A stretch of 64,000 nt of DNA from Paenibacillus wulumuqiensis. GTDB taxonomy: Bacteria; Bacillota; Bacilli; Paenibacillales; Paenibacillaceae. Of this stretch, positions 27,880 to 36,575 are shown piece after piece. The stretch is taken from assembly GCF_000971965.1 (NCBI RefSeq), contig NZ_LAQP01000019.1, positions 61,060 through 125,059 of the forward strand, given 5' to 3'. The position numbers and the translations under genes are program-made. The first letter of the stretch is position 1; each line of letters opens with the position of its first letter. The notes beneath the pieces were generated by a model. It had not been told where the DNA came from. It saw nothing but the letters and a program-made list of their open reading frames with translations, and made no database searches.

Positions 27880-28815
27880 TTACATCTGCCACCCGTACGC
27901 ACCCTGCTGCTCATTCAGATAGCGAATCAATGCTTCGGTGTAATCCGTCTGGATCATATTGAATCCGCGCTGCTGATGCCACTGCCAGCCCTGCTCCGGG
28001 TCAATCAATGAAGCGCCATCCGTATGACCGCCGCACAGCGAATCCCACATCGTATTCACCCACAGTCGGCAATCCTGATCCCTGATCTTCTGCAGCACAG
28101 ACGGATGAATCAGCATACTGTCTTCCTCTTCAAAGCAAATCTCCACGGCCTGTGGACGGATCTGGCTGAACAGCGCATCCAGATCGTATATCAGCGGTGT
28201 ATTGGATTCATCCAGAATATGCATGTACAGCGGCGGTTTGATTTTATCCTGCAAAAAATGCCGTACCTCTTCCGGAGACGCATTGCTTTTGAACAGGGCA
28301 TGATCCACCGTACCGGTACGCAGCAGCGCCGCATATACTTCCTCGCGGAATTCCCAGCATTTGTCCAGGTTGATCATCGCCTTGCTGCGGATCAGGATCA
28401 GCGCTTCCTCGAGCGTAGGGATCGTATAGTTGGTCAGCGGCTGACAGGCGCCTCCCTGATACTGGCGTAGTCGCAGGCTGCGCAGCTCGGACAGCGTCAT
28501 ATCAGCAATTCTTCCTGTTCCATCGGTCATCCGGTCCACGGTCTCATCATGCATCAGCACAAGCGCACCATCGTATGTACGATGCACATCAATCTCGATC
28601 ATATCAGCCCCTGCCACGATCGAATACTGAATCGCCGCCAGAGAGTTCTCCGGTGCCTGCTTCCAGTTGCCACGGTGTGCAGCGACCATCATCCGCCCCC
28701 GGCTATCGAGGAAGCTGGATATAATCTCTTCAATCACAGGCCTGTACTCCTCACGCCAGATCGTCACGGAATCATCTCTCATCGCATCTATTCTCCGATT
28801 CATATATTCACTCAT
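27880..28815 (-). CDS. Glycerophosphodiester phosphodiesterase family protein
   Basis: 311 residues. The GDPD catalytic motif AAHRGNWKQAPENSLAAI (about 43-60) is followed by the metal ligands in MIEIDVHRTYDGALVLMHDETVDRMTDGTG (about 72-101), then a TIM-barrel (MINLDKCWEF). These enzymes hydrolyse glycerophosphodiesters to glycerol-3-phosphate and an alcohol. There is no signal peptide, so it is cytoplasmic. The ATG at 28815 has only a short AAGG before it; a second ATG four codons on is possible. Confidence 0.92.
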   Translation of the reverse strand: MSEYMNRRIDAMRDDSVTIWREEYRPVIEEIISSFLDSRGRMMVAAHRGNWKQAPENSLAAIQYSIVAGADMIEIDVHRTYDGALVLMHDETVDRMTDGTGRIADMTLSELRSLRLRQYQGGACQPLTNYTIPTLEEALILIRSKAMINLDKCWEFREEVYAALLRTGTVDHALFKSNASPEEVRHFLQDKIKPPLYMHILDESNTPLIYDLDALFSQIRPQAVEICFEEEDSMLIHPSVLQKIRDQDCRLWVNTMWDSLCGGHTDGASLIDPEQGWQWHQQRGFNMIQTDYTEALIRYLNEQQGAYGWQM

Positions 28816-28928
28816 ATCCTTAGGGTAATGTTGGAAAATGACTTTCTACTACTCTACCCTTCGAGCGTTAACTGTAATGGATATTTGTGCAATCCCTATG
28901 TAAAAGCTTCAAAACAGTTACTAACACT

Positions 28929-29275
28929 ATATACACAAATTAGGACCAGATATCAACCGTTTTTACCCAAGTTATCAACATGTTATACACAGCCTGAGGA
29001 TAGATTTTAGTAAATCCTTACCATTCTATACACAGGCAAAAATAAATATGCAAAATCATACGTGGATAAATAGTGGAAAATAGCCGTTTTTTTCGAAATG
29101 ATTGCATATGATCACAAAAATATTCATGAAAATCATCCTTTTGAAGGGCATGTTTATTTATACACAATGTTATCCACAAATTCTATCCACTTATACACAA
29201 AAAGTACACAGGCCAGGTATAACTATTTTCCATTTCTCATTTATACTCCATTTGTAAAAAAAATAGTTATCCACA
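28929..29275. promoter_or_regulatory. DnaA-box cluster in a 669-bp intergenic region
   Basis: Perfect TTATNCACA boxes lie on the plus strand at 28983-28991, 29158-29166, 29170-29178, 29191-29199 and 29267-29275. One-mismatch boxes lie at 28929-28937, 28972-28980 and 29026-29034 (plus) and 29061-29069 (minus). The flanks are AT-rich, and a run of A/T tracts lies at 29316-29350. No dnaA, dnaN or rpmH is nearby. In Bacillus such clusters outside oriC titrate DnaA or regulate genes. There is no protein-coding frame in the gap (28816-29484). Confidence 0.85.
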
Positions 29276-29484
29276 ACCCTTACAACGTATTTGCGCCTTC
29301 CTTTTTCCATTCACTTAAACGCAATTTAAGATTTAAATTTAATATTTAAAAAGTCCGGCATTGTGACAAATCACATATTCTTCTATTTTAAATGGTTATA
29401 AGATAAATCTAGATTAACGTTCCTCTTCTATTACTTTATCCAATAGATTCTATAGAACTCATCATCAGAAAGGGTGACTGTATC

Positions 29485-29952
29485 ATGATTAACATGTCTA
29501 TGAACAATACCGAACAATCCATGCATCTATACCGTGTCTTCGCCAAGGCCTTCAAAAGTTTGAGTGAACATGCTGTCGCCGGCAGCAAAATCGAAGGATT
29601 TAACTCTACTGCCTTTTCCGTTATGGAAGTACTATATTTCAAGGGCGCCCAGCCTATTCAACAGATCGGGGCCAAACTGCTGCTGCAGAGCGGCAACGTT
29701 ACCTATGTGATCGACAAACTGGAGCATGGTGGACTGCTGCGTCGTCATCCTTGCCCTACCGACCGCCGTGTGATCTATGCCGAGCTGACCGACCGCGGAC
29801 GTGCCATGATGGACGAGATCTATCCGAAGTACGAAGACCGTCTCAGCTATGCTCTGGGCGGGTTGAATGTACAGGAAAAGGAACAACTCATCTACCTGCT
29901 CAAAAAGCTCGGTATGGAAGCTGAACGCCTGTCTCCTGCTGCGCGTAAGTAA
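29485..29952 (+). CDS. MarR family transcriptional regulator (MhqR-like)
   Basis: 155 residues with a winged helix (about 45-115): FSVMEVLYFKGAQPIQQIGAKL, SGNVTYVIDKLEHGGLLRR and the wing PTDRRVIYAELTDRG. The LLLQSGNVTYVIDKLE region resembles MhqR/YkvE, a repressor of quinone-stress genes in Bacillus. A nitroreductase gene lies 7 kb away, but no direct link is shown. The ATG follows AAAGGGTGA. Its promoter region adjoins the DnaA-box cluster. It is monocistronic, ended by a bidirectional terminator. Confidence 0.92.
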   Translation: MINMSMNNTEQSMHLYRVFAKAFKSLSEHAVAGSKIEGFNSTAFSVMEVLYFKGAQPIQQIGAKLLLQSGNVTYVIDKLEHGGLLRRHPCPTDRRVIYAELTDRGRAMMDEIYPKYEDRLSYALGGLNVQEKEQLIYLLKKLGMEAERLSPAARK

Positions 29953-29982
29953 TCATTCACGCATTCACTATATCGTATATGC

Positions 29983-30040
29983 AAAAAGCCATTTCTATTT
30001 CTCCAGCCGCATACAGGCCGGGAAAAGGAAATGGCTTTTT
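29983..30040. terminator. Bidirectional terminator between marR-type gene and ykoD
   Basis: AAAAAGCCATTTC and GAAATGGCTTTTT arms around a structured loop. It gives T runs on both strands. Confidence 0.88.
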
Positions 30041-30094
30041 GAGCAGCAGCCCGTCTCTGTTCTTCATTCCGATTAATGAACAGTATGGACATGC

Positions 30095-31624
30095 TTATAC
30101 CGGGCTGGCTGCTTCGATCAATCGTCCCTGCTCCAGAGTGAGCATCCGATCCGCCCCCGCAAACAGCTCCGGTTCATGGGTAACGATGAGCAGCGCAGCT
30201 CCCTGGTCTACCGCCCTGCGGCACAGATACAGCAGACGGTCGATGGTCAAATAATCTGCCGCCGAGCCGGGCTCGTCCAGAATATACAGCGGACGCGGCA
30301 GCAGGAACTGGCATACCGCCGCCAGCAGACGCTTTTGCCCGCCGCTGAGACTGTACGGAGAATCTTCGCGCCGCTCCAGCAGTCCGGCAAATCGCAGCAT
30401 ATCCTCCGCCTCCTGCCTGTAACGATCCGGCAGTGGATCGCGGGGGTGCAGATTCAGACTCGCCCGGACACCGTATACACACTCTTCCCACACTGTAGCA
30501 GCGACCCACTGGTGATCCGGATGCTGGAACAGATACGCCGTATCTGCAGCCCGGTCATAGATCGACTGCCTGGCAGTATCCTGGTGGTTACGGTAAATGC
30601 TTCGCATTGGCGGCTGCAGCAGACCGGACAGCAGACGAGTCAGTGTCGTCTTGCCGGAACCATTGGCACCGCAGAGCAGCACCATTTCGCCCGGTTGCAG
30701 AGTGAGATGGACATCATCCAACGCCGGACGAAGGGCGCCGGGGTACATATAGGTCAGATCAGATACCTTCACAACAGGCTGTCGATGATGATTCATATTT
30801 GCAAAAGGCTGCTTAACTGTATCGTTATCTATAGAAGCATCTGCCTGCTTATCATTATGACTCACCGTATCATGGGGCAAAATATACATCTGCTCCAATA
30901 ATTCACGGTGATTGCGCAGCAGTTCATCCGGCGGTCCTTCCAGCAGGATACGTCCTTCCGACAGGATCACGACCCGGCTGCACTGCAGGACCGTCTTATC
31001 CCAGCGGGCAGAAGCCGTAATGAGCGTACCTCCTGATTCATGCCAGTGTTCTATAATGCGCAGTACGTCCTTTTTCCCTGCCGGGTCCAGACTGGCTGCA
31101 GGTTCATCCAGAATGAGCAGCTGCGGCTCCAGTGCCAGGACAGCGGCCAGTGCTGTACGCTGACGCTGACCACCGGACAGCTGGTGCACATATTCATGAC
31201 GAACGGATTCCAGAGTCAGCGCTTCGGTCAGACGATCCAGTCGGCGGCCGATCTCCTCGCCCGCAACGCGCAAATTCTCCGGTCCAAAAGCGATCTCATC
31301 TTCGACCGTGCCTACGACCAGCTCGGCATCCGGGTCCTGTCCCAGCGATCCCATCCGGCTGGCGAGCAGACCCGGCTCTGCTGATCCGGGGTCCATATCG
31401 CCAATACGTACCGTTCCTTCACGCTGGCCGCCAGCAATCCTCGGCAGCTGTCCATTGATCACACGGCAGAGCGTCGATTTGCCGCTGCCGCTGCTGCCGA
31501 TAATCATCAGCCACTCACCGGCACGCACATCCAGCGAGATCTGCTCCAGTGTCCGGCGATCGCTGTCTTCATACGTGTAGGATACTCCGCTGAGTTGTAA
31601 GAACGGTGCTGAATCAGTAAGCAT
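30095..31624 (-). CDS. ykoD: ECF transporter ATPase, fused double ABC (YkoD type)
   Basis: 509 residues with two complete ABC domains. Domain 1 has Walker A GSSGSGKSTLCR, signature LSGGQRQRTALAAVLALEPQ and Walker B LLILDEPAASLD. Domain 2 (about 295-509) has GANGSGKTTLTR, SLSGGQKRLLAAV and YILDEPGSA. This is the fused A-A' pair of energy-coupling-factor transporters. The ATG at 31624 comes one base after the ykoE stop codon, so the genes are coupled. No good ribosome-binding site of its own is visible. The last Walker B Asp context (DEPGSAADY) is slightly unusual. Confidence 0.92.
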   Translation of the reverse strand: MLTDSAPFLQLSGVSYTYEDSDRRTLEQISLDVRAGEWLMIIGSSGSGKSTLCRVINGQLPRIAGGQREGTVRIGDMDPGSAEPGLLASRMGSLGQDPDAELVVGTVEDEIAFGPENLRVAGEEIGRRLDRLTEALTLESVRHEYVHQLSGGQRQRTALAAVLALEPQLLILDEPAASLDPAGKKDVLRIIEHWHESGGTLITASARWDKTVLQCSRVVILSEGRILLEGPPDELLRNHRELLEQMYILPHDTVSHNDKQADASIDNDTVKQPFANMNHHRQPVVKVSDLTYMYPGALRPALDDVHLTLQPGEMVLLCGANGSGKTTLTRLLSGLLQPPMRSIYRNHQDTARQSIYDRAADTAYLFQHPDHQWVAATVWEECVYGVRASLNLHPRDPLPDRYRQEAEDMLRFAGLLERREDSPYSLSGGQKRLLAAVCQFLLPRPLYILDEPGSAADYLTIDRLLYLCRRAVDQGAALLIVTHEPELFAGADRMLTLEQGRLIEAASPV

Positions 31625-31625
31625 A

Positions 31626-32228
31626 TTAACGCTCTTTGGAGAAAGCGGCAAACCGGCGCAGCAGTCCTGTACGACCAATCGCCTTGCCAAATACAACCGT
31701 TAGCATACCGCACAGAATGACACCGCTGGCGATTCGTACGATCATCGCGATACTCAGCACGGTCATACCCCATTTGGAATAACCGAACATTTGGATCGCT
31801 ACCAGGAACCAGATCGGTACCATGGCTCCGCCGACCAGCATCATTACACCCATCGACCAGCGACGGTAACGCAGCAGCGCAAAGATCAATTCCGCGATTA
31901 CCATATAACAGATCGCTGCCGCAAAGGCTGAAGCAATCCCGTACGATGTACCGACAAAACACTGCACCAGCGCACCAAGGGCATAGGTGATTACTGCCGT
32001 ACCCGGTTTGCGGATAATATAGTAGGCCAGCAGTCCATAGATCATATACAGACCGGTAATGCTGGACGTCATAATCGGACCGCCGATGCTGCTCAGCAGC
32101 TGATTTACTCCGGACAGGTACATGGTCATTACCGCATTGGCCGTCGCCAGCAGAGCCATGAGTACGATCTCCATAGTGGTAAATGCCTGCAGGGTTTTAT
32201 TTACACTGCGATTCATTACATTGCTCAT
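31626..32228 (-). CDS. ykoE: ECF transporter substrate-binding (S) component, YkoE family
   Basis: 200 residues, about six transmembrane helices. YkoE-like features: GPIMTSSITGLYMIYGLLAYYIIRKPGTAVITYALGALVQ, then an SYGIAS loop. In Bacillus subtilis the YkoE system is tied to thiamine or its hydroxymethylpyrimidine precursor and is controlled by a TPP riboswitch. Here no such riboswitch is visible. Instead a BirA-type operator overlaps the promoter 25 bp upstream of the ribosome-binding region. The ATG follows GAGGAGAG. Substrate therefore uncertain: thiamine precursor by family, biotin-related by regulation. Confidence 0.88.
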   Translation of the reverse strand: MSNVMNRSVNKTLQAFTTMEIVLMALLATANAVMTMYLSGVNQLLSSIGGPIMTSSITGLYMIYGLLAYYIIRKPGTAVITYALGALVQCFVGTSYGIASAFAAAICYMVIAELIFALLRYRRWSMGVMMLVGGAMVPIWFLVAIQMFGYSKWGMTVLSIAMIVRIASGVILCGMLTVVFGKAIGRTGLLRRFAAFSKER

Positions 32229-32251
32229 AAAAAAGTTCTCTCCTCAAACTT

Positions 32252-32290
32252 TTATTGTTAACTACTTTTAATAATTTAGGTTAACAATAA
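32252..32290. promoter_or_regulatory. BirA-type (biotin repressor) operator upstream of ykoE
   Basis: Perfect 11-bp inverted repeat TTATTGTTAAC / GTTAACAATAA. Its core reads TTGTTAACT, 15 nt, GGTTAACAA. As I recall, this matches the Gram-positive BirA consensus TTGTTAACC-N14/15-GGTTAACAA, with one mismatch and correct spacing. It covers the -10 hexamer and most of the spacer of the ykoE promoter, the arrangement of a repressor site. Confidence 0.75.
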
Positions 32291-32301
32291 GAATAAGTCA
32301 A
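32273..32301 (-). promoter_or_regulatory. Sigma-A promoter of ykoE-ykoD
   Basis: Minus strand: TTGACT (-35, 32301-32296), 17-nt spacer, TAAATT (-10, 32278-32273). A short leader leads to the ykoE ATG at 32228. Confidence 0.7.
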
Positions 32302-32440
32302 TTTTTTTCTTCTTAGCCGGCTGGTATCCAAAGTCAGCCTTTGTCGTGTCGGCTGCCTGGCAGCGGATATTTGCTCCCGGTGTTCTCTGTCTGTTTAGCG
32401 ATATCATTACTGTACTTTACATGTCCTTTGTCCGGAACAT

Positions 32441-33196
32441 CTATACCGTGAGATACAAAATTATCGTGACCAGTACACTGCCACCCATCCAGTACGGTGC
32501 CGATGAAGGCAGTACAAATGGATGATAAAAGGTACGATCCGGATAGGCCCCGAACCCTTTGGATTCCATGGCACCTGCAATATGCTGGATACGGCGGATC
32601 GAGCCGGTAAATATAGCTCCCATATAGTCTTTGGTCTGCAGCAGTGCAGCCAGTCCGCGTGCCCTTTGCTGGCCACGCAGCCGCCGGGCAGCTAGAGTCA
32701 GCCGGGCTTCTTCACGCAGCAGTGGCAAAAATGTCAGTGCGAGTGCCAGACCATATGCCAGCCGGTAAGGGACCTTCAGCTTCAGGACAAGTGCACCCAC
32801 CAGCTCACGGTAATCGGTCGTCATCGACAGAGCCACCGAAGTCAGACACAGAATAAAAATGCGCAAGGTCATCACTGCTCCATATTCCAGTCCTCCGGAA
32901 GTCAGCTGCAGCGCTCCCCACTGCCACCAGATATCCCCCTCTCTGACCGACAGCATGGATAGGCCAAAATACGGAATGCCGATCGCAGCCAGCAGCCGGA
33001 TCAGCGGCGTACTCACCATTTGTCCGGAACCGAGCACTATGGCGATCCATACAGCGGCAAATAACAGCAGCTGCGGCAGTACGTGTTCGATATGAACGGC
33101 CAGTACCGAGATGCACAGCAGCATGACGATTTTGGTCAAAGGGTCTATCCGATAAAGAAACTTGCGGGACCCGGATTTATTGTTCGTTAAAGTCAT
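32441..33196 (-). CDS. ykoC: ECF transporter transmembrane (T) component, YkoC type
   Basis: 251 residues. It has four to five transmembrane helices and the EcfT signatures YRIDPLTKIVMLL at the N-terminus, LPLLREEARLTLAARRLRGQ (first Ala-Arg-Gly coupling motif) and AGAMESKGFGAYPDRT. It couples the S component to the ATPases. The start at 33196 follows AAAGGAT; the longer frame is rejected because it lacks a site. It lies 212 bp upstream of ykoE on the same strand, without a clear terminator between, so it can be transcribed separately from the operator-controlled ykoE-ykoD. Confidence 0.88.
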   Translation of the reverse strand: MTLTNNKSGSRKFLYRIDPLTKIVMLLCISVLAVHIEHVLPQLLLFAAVWIAIVLGSGQMVSTPLIRLLAAIGIPYFGLSMLSVREGDIWWQWGALQLTSGGLEYGAVMTLRIFILCLTSVALSMTTDYRELVGALVLKLKVPYRLAYGLALALTFLPLLREEARLTLAARRLRGQQRARGLAALLQTKDYMGAIFTGSIRRIQHIAGAMESKGFGAYPDRTFYHPFVLPSSAPYWMGGSVLVTIILYLTV

Positions 33197-33304
33197 GCAA
33201 TCTATCCTTTCTGTTAATGGAACATTCATATATTGACGAAAAACCGCCGTTCCGTCAATCCCCGTTCGTCTGCAGGTGCTCTCTTCCGCCCCGCTTCGCA
33301 CAAA

Positions 33305-33342
33305 AAGAGCGTATCCCATAATGCATTATGGGATACGCTCTT
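33305..33342 (-). terminator. Perfect 38-bp palindrome, terminator
   Basis: A fully symmetric hairpin with arms AAGAGCGTATCCCATAATG and its complement. On the minus strand it is followed by TTTTTG. It ends the small winged-helix-like gene. Confidence 0.88.
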
Positions 33343-33381
33343 CTCATGAAGGAAGACCGCTGCAGCCTATGTAGTCAGCGA

Positions 33382-33714
33382 TCAGACAACGACAGATGAT
33401 TTTTTTTCCGAGCGGGTACGGTCAGAGAGGTTACCGGTCTGATGGGAGACCACTTCACTGCACAGCATGGTAAGACGTTTGCGGATTTCTTTGAGTTCTC
33501 CGATACCTGTGCCGGTGATCATATATTCCTCACCATTGGCCGTCAGCATATTTTCCGTAGTGAGATGCTCCAGTTCCTGCTTTACTTCGCGATCTCCTAC
33601 ACGATAGCCGTGACTCTCCAGAATCGGCTGCATATCGTTGATCGTCAGCTTATGCTGAGTAGCCTGGTGCAGCATGTGAATTCGGATAAAAAGATTTTGT
33701 ACCTCCGCATGCAT
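33382..33714 (-). CDS. Small winged-helix-like protein (110 aa)
   Basis: Begins MHAEVQNLFIRIHMLHQ. The middle, LTINDMQPILESHGYRVGDREVKQELEHLTTENMLTANGEEYMIT, has the helix-helix-strand pattern of a winged helix. The tail is Ser/Lys-rich. The ATG at 33714 is chosen for its AAGGAGAG site; the frame is open a further 83 codons upstream, without a good start. No named family recognised. It could be a DNA-binding regulator, possibly PadR-like. Confidence 0.7.
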   Translation of the reverse strand: MHAEVQNLFIRIHMLHQATQHKLTINDMQPILESHGYRVGDREVKQELEHLTTENMLTANGEEYMITGTGIGELKEIRKRLTMLCSEVVSHQTGNLSDRTRSEKKSSVVV

Positions 33715-34073
33715 ATACTCTTCTCTCCTTCCAGTGATGTGTAAGTTATGAAGGCCGTGTATCCATTCCTGGCTAAGAGTTCGTACAAACAAGGATATAG
33801 CCGCGGCAGACCTAGCCTTTTCTGTCCTTAAGGGCTTCATGCTGTACTTACCCTCCTTGCCAGCTTGGTAAACATATTTCCGGTGTTTTATTCCAAATTT
33901 TACCTTATGTACTGAGAGGGTATATTCCTGCAGATTACATCGTATCTTCATTTGCAAAAACACCTGCGGGTTGTATACTATCCCTATGCGCTGTCACCGA
34001 AGTCCCGCTTCCGTACAGCTGCCATCCCTGCAGAAGATGATCTGTAAATTCTATTTCGGAAAAGGTGAATCTC

Positions 34074-34553
34074 ATGTTTGAAAATATAGCTTATTCCGGT
34101 TCCCGTGAAGAGCAGTACAGCATGGCACTCAGCCAGCTCAAAGGCCTTATTCACGATGAACCCGACCGTATTGCCAATCTGTCCAATGCGTCCGCTCTGC
34201 TGAAGCAGTTTCTGACCGATACCAACTGGGCAGGCTTCTATTTGTATGACGGCAAGGAACTGGTACTCGGTCCTTTCCAGGGACTGCCTGCCTGCATCCG
34301 TATCCCGCTGGGCAAAGGCGTATGCGGTACATCTGCAGCCGAGCGCCGTACGATGCTGGTCGACGATGTGCATGAATTCCCCGGCCATATCGCCTGTGAT
34401 GCCGCATCCAACAGCGAGATCGTAGTGCCGCTGGTCAAAGACGGCGAACTGATCGGTGTCATCGACATCGACAGCCCGCTCAAATCCCGCTTTGATGAAC
34501 AGGATCAGAAGTTCCTCGAGGAATTCGCTGCCATTCTGGTACAGGCGATCTGA
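34074..34553 (+). CDS. Free methionine-(R)-sulfoxide reductase (GAF domain)
   Basis: 159 residues, one GAF domain. fRMsr reduces free methionine-R-sulfoxide with catalytic cysteines. The three conserved Cys are in GPFQGLPACIRIPLGKGVCGTSA and FPGHIACDAASNSEIVVPL. The GTG three codons upstream overlaps AAAGG, so the ATG at 34074 is preferred. It is monocistronic, with a terminator 85 bp on. Confidence 0.93.
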   Translation: MFENIAYSGSREEQYSMALSQLKGLIHDEPDRIANLSNASALLKQFLTDTNWAGFYLYDGKELVLGPFQGLPACIRIPLGKGVCGTSAAERRTMLVDDVHEFPGHIACDAASNSEIVVPLVKDGELIGVIDIDSPLKSRFDEQDQKFLEEFAAILVQAI

Positions 34554-34637
34554 GCAGGTTGATTGTTTTTCGTTCCGTTTTATCCGGTTCATATTTTAAC
34601 GTTTGTGTTTGAGATACATGTTAATCGTTATACTGCA

Positions 34638-34677
34638 GGCAGCTTTATTCATTTTCGATGAGTAAGGCTGCTTTTTT
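34638..34677 (+). terminator. Terminator after the fRMsr gene
   Basis: GGCAGC-TTA-TCAT pairs with ATGA-TAA-GCTGC and is followed by TTTTTT. Confidence 0.8.
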
Positions 34678-34695
34678 ATACTTATGCATGTCATT

Positions 34696-34724
34696 TTTAC
34701 TTTAATGTGGAATAAACTTATACT
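34696..34724 (+). promoter_or_regulatory. Promoter of the oligoendopeptidase gene
   Basis: TTTACT, 17-nt spacer, TATACT; 49 bp before the ATG. Confidence 0.55.
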
Positions 34725-34772
34725 ATTGTTGTGACATATTATTTTACATAATCCCGGAAAGGAATGAATGAA

Positions 34773-36575
34773 ATGTCAAAAACATTGACCCGTTCTGAAG
34801 TCCCTGTCTCCTCCACCTGGAATCTGAGTGATCTGTATGCTACCGAAGCTGACTGGGAAAAGGATCTCTCCGCTTTGCAGCAGCTCGCTGAGGATATCCA
34901 ATCGTACAAAGGCCGTCTCGTCGAATCCGCTCATACGCTTTTGCAATGTCTCGATATGCAGGAGACCCTGATGCAAAAGCTGATAAAAGCATCCAGCTAT
35001 GCGAGCCTGCAGCAGTCCGAAGATGGCACCAATCCGTCCAATATCGCCCGTGCTGCCAAATCCGGTGATGTATTATCCGCTGTCTATGCCCGGCTGACCT
35101 GGATCAATTCCGAGATTCTGGAGCTGCCCGAAGATACGATTGCCGGTTATATCGCCGGTACGCCGGAACTGGCGGTCTATGAACGCAATCTGAACCTGCT
35201 GCTGAAGACACGCGCCCATCGCCTGTCTCCGGATGTGGAAGCTGCGCTGGCATCTCTTGGTGAAGTGACCGGTGCACCTTACCAGATCTATCTGCGCAGC
35301 AAGCTGGCGGATATGTCGTTTGACGATGCGGCGGATCAGGAGGGTCAGGTGCAGCCCGTTTCTTTCCGATTGTATGAAAATGCGTATGAAGTCTCGCCGG
35401 ATACGGAACTGCGCCGCAGTGCTTTCGCCTCCTTTACCCGGACGCTGAGCCGTTACCGCAATACGATTGCCGAGACGTACGCAACCGAAGTGAAAAAGCA
35501 GATCGTCATGTCTCGTCTGCGCGGCTATGAATCGGTCACGGATATGCTGCTGCAGCCGCAGGAAGTCACCCGGGACATGTACGACAATATCCATAATGTG
35601 CTGCTCCGCGAGCTGGCTCCACATATGCAGCGGCTCGCCCGGCTCAAGCAGCGCCAGCTCGGACTGGACCGCATGACATTCTGTGATCTCAAGGCACCCC
35701 TTGATCCCGATTACAATCCATCCGTATCGTTTGAGGAAGCAGCCGACAAGGTCAAGGAAGCTCTCGCAATCATGGGAAAAGATTATATGGATATTATGCA
35801 GGAAGCTTTCCGCTCCCGCTGGATCGACTATGCGGACAATACCGGCAAATCGACAGGTGCATTCTGTTCTTCCATTTATGGAGAGCATCCGTATATTCTG
35901 ATGGCATGGGCAGACAATATGCGCAATGCCTTTACTCTGGCACATGAACTGGGACATGCCGGGCATCTGACCCTGGCTGCCCGGAATCAGCGTCTGTCTA
36001 ATTATCGTCCTTCCCTGTACTTTATCGAAGCGCCATCCACCATGAATGAACTGCTGCTGGCTGATCACCTTATGAAGGAATCGGATGACAAACAGCTGCG
36101 CCGCTGGGTCATCCTGCAGCTCCTGAGCACGTACTACCATAACTTTGTCACCCATCTGCTGGAGGCCGAGCTGCAGCGCCAGGTCTATGGCGCCGCGATG
36201 CAGGGACAGGCAATCACCGCAGACTGGCTTTCTTCCACCAAAGGATCAATTCTGTCCGGCTTCTGGGGAGATACGGTGGAAATTGACGAAGGTGCAAGAC
36301 TGACCTGGATGCGCCAGCCTCATTATTATATGGGTCTGTATCCGTATACGTATGCTGCAGGACTTACCGCTTCCACCGCTGCGATGCAGCTGATCCGTGA
36401 GGAAGGACAACCTGCCGTGGATCGCTGGCTGCAGGCGCTTCAAGCCGGTGGTTCGCTGCCGCCGCTCGAACTGATGAAGCTGGCCGGTGTCGATATGTCC
36501 GGACCGGAACCCATTTCCACGGCTGCTGCTTATGTCGGTTCCCTGATCACCGAGCTGGAATCACTGTATGAATAA
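34773..36575 (+). CDS. pepF: Oligoendopeptidase F (M3 family)
   Basis: 600 residues. Cytoplasmic zinc metallopeptidase that cuts short peptides. The active site is TLAHELGHAGHL (HExxH, about residue 390) with the downstream Glu in EAPSTMNELL. The N-terminal PepF domain starts VSSTWNLSDLYATEADWEKDL, and the C-terminus has the conserved PHYYMGLYPYTYAAGLTAS. Two ATGs lie 9 bp apart (34764 and 34773); the second fits the AAAGGA site better. It is monocistronic. Confidence 0.96.
   Translation: MSKTLTRSEVPVSSTWNLSDLYATEADWEKDLSALQQLAEDIQSYKGRLVESAHTLLQCLDMQETLMQKLIKASSYASLQQSEDGTNPSNIARAAKSGDVLSAVYARLTWINSEILELPEDTIAGYIAGTPELAVYERNLNLLLKTRAHRLSPDVEAALASLGEVTGAPYQIYLRSKLADMSFDDAADQEGQVQPVSFRLYENAYEVSPDTELRRSAFASFTRTLSRYRNTIAETYATEVKKQIVMSRLRGYESVTDMLLQPQEVTRDMYDNIHNVLLRELAPHMQRLARLKQRQLGLDRMTFCDLKAPLDPDYNPSVSFEEAADKVKEALAIMGKDYMDIMQEAFRSRWIDYADNTGKSTGAFCSSIYGEHPYILMAWADNMRNAFTLAHELGHAGHLTLAARNQRLSNYRPSLYFIEAPSTMNELLLADHLMKESDDKQLRRWVILQLLSTYYHNFVTHLLEAELQRQVYGAAMQGQAITADWLSSTKGSILSGFWGDTVEIDEGARLTWMRQPHYYMGLYPYTYAAGLTASTAAMQLIREEGQPAVDRWLQALQAGGSLPPLELMKLAGVDMSGPEPISTAAAYVGSLITELESLYE

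Noticed and set aside
28816..29484. Chromosomal origin of replication
   Set aside because: DnaA boxes are dense, but dnaA, dnaN, rpmH and gyrase genes are absent from both sides. A DnaA-titration or regulatory cluster is the simpler reading.
32229..32440. TPP riboswitch expected for a YkoE system
   Set aside because: No CTGAGA or ACCTGA-type conserved core and no riboswitch-like terminator were found between ykoC and ykoE.
35073..36155. 360-codon open frame on the minus strand
   Set aside because: Fully antisense to pepF. It has no ribosome-binding site, no family features, and its composition follows the codon structure of pepF.
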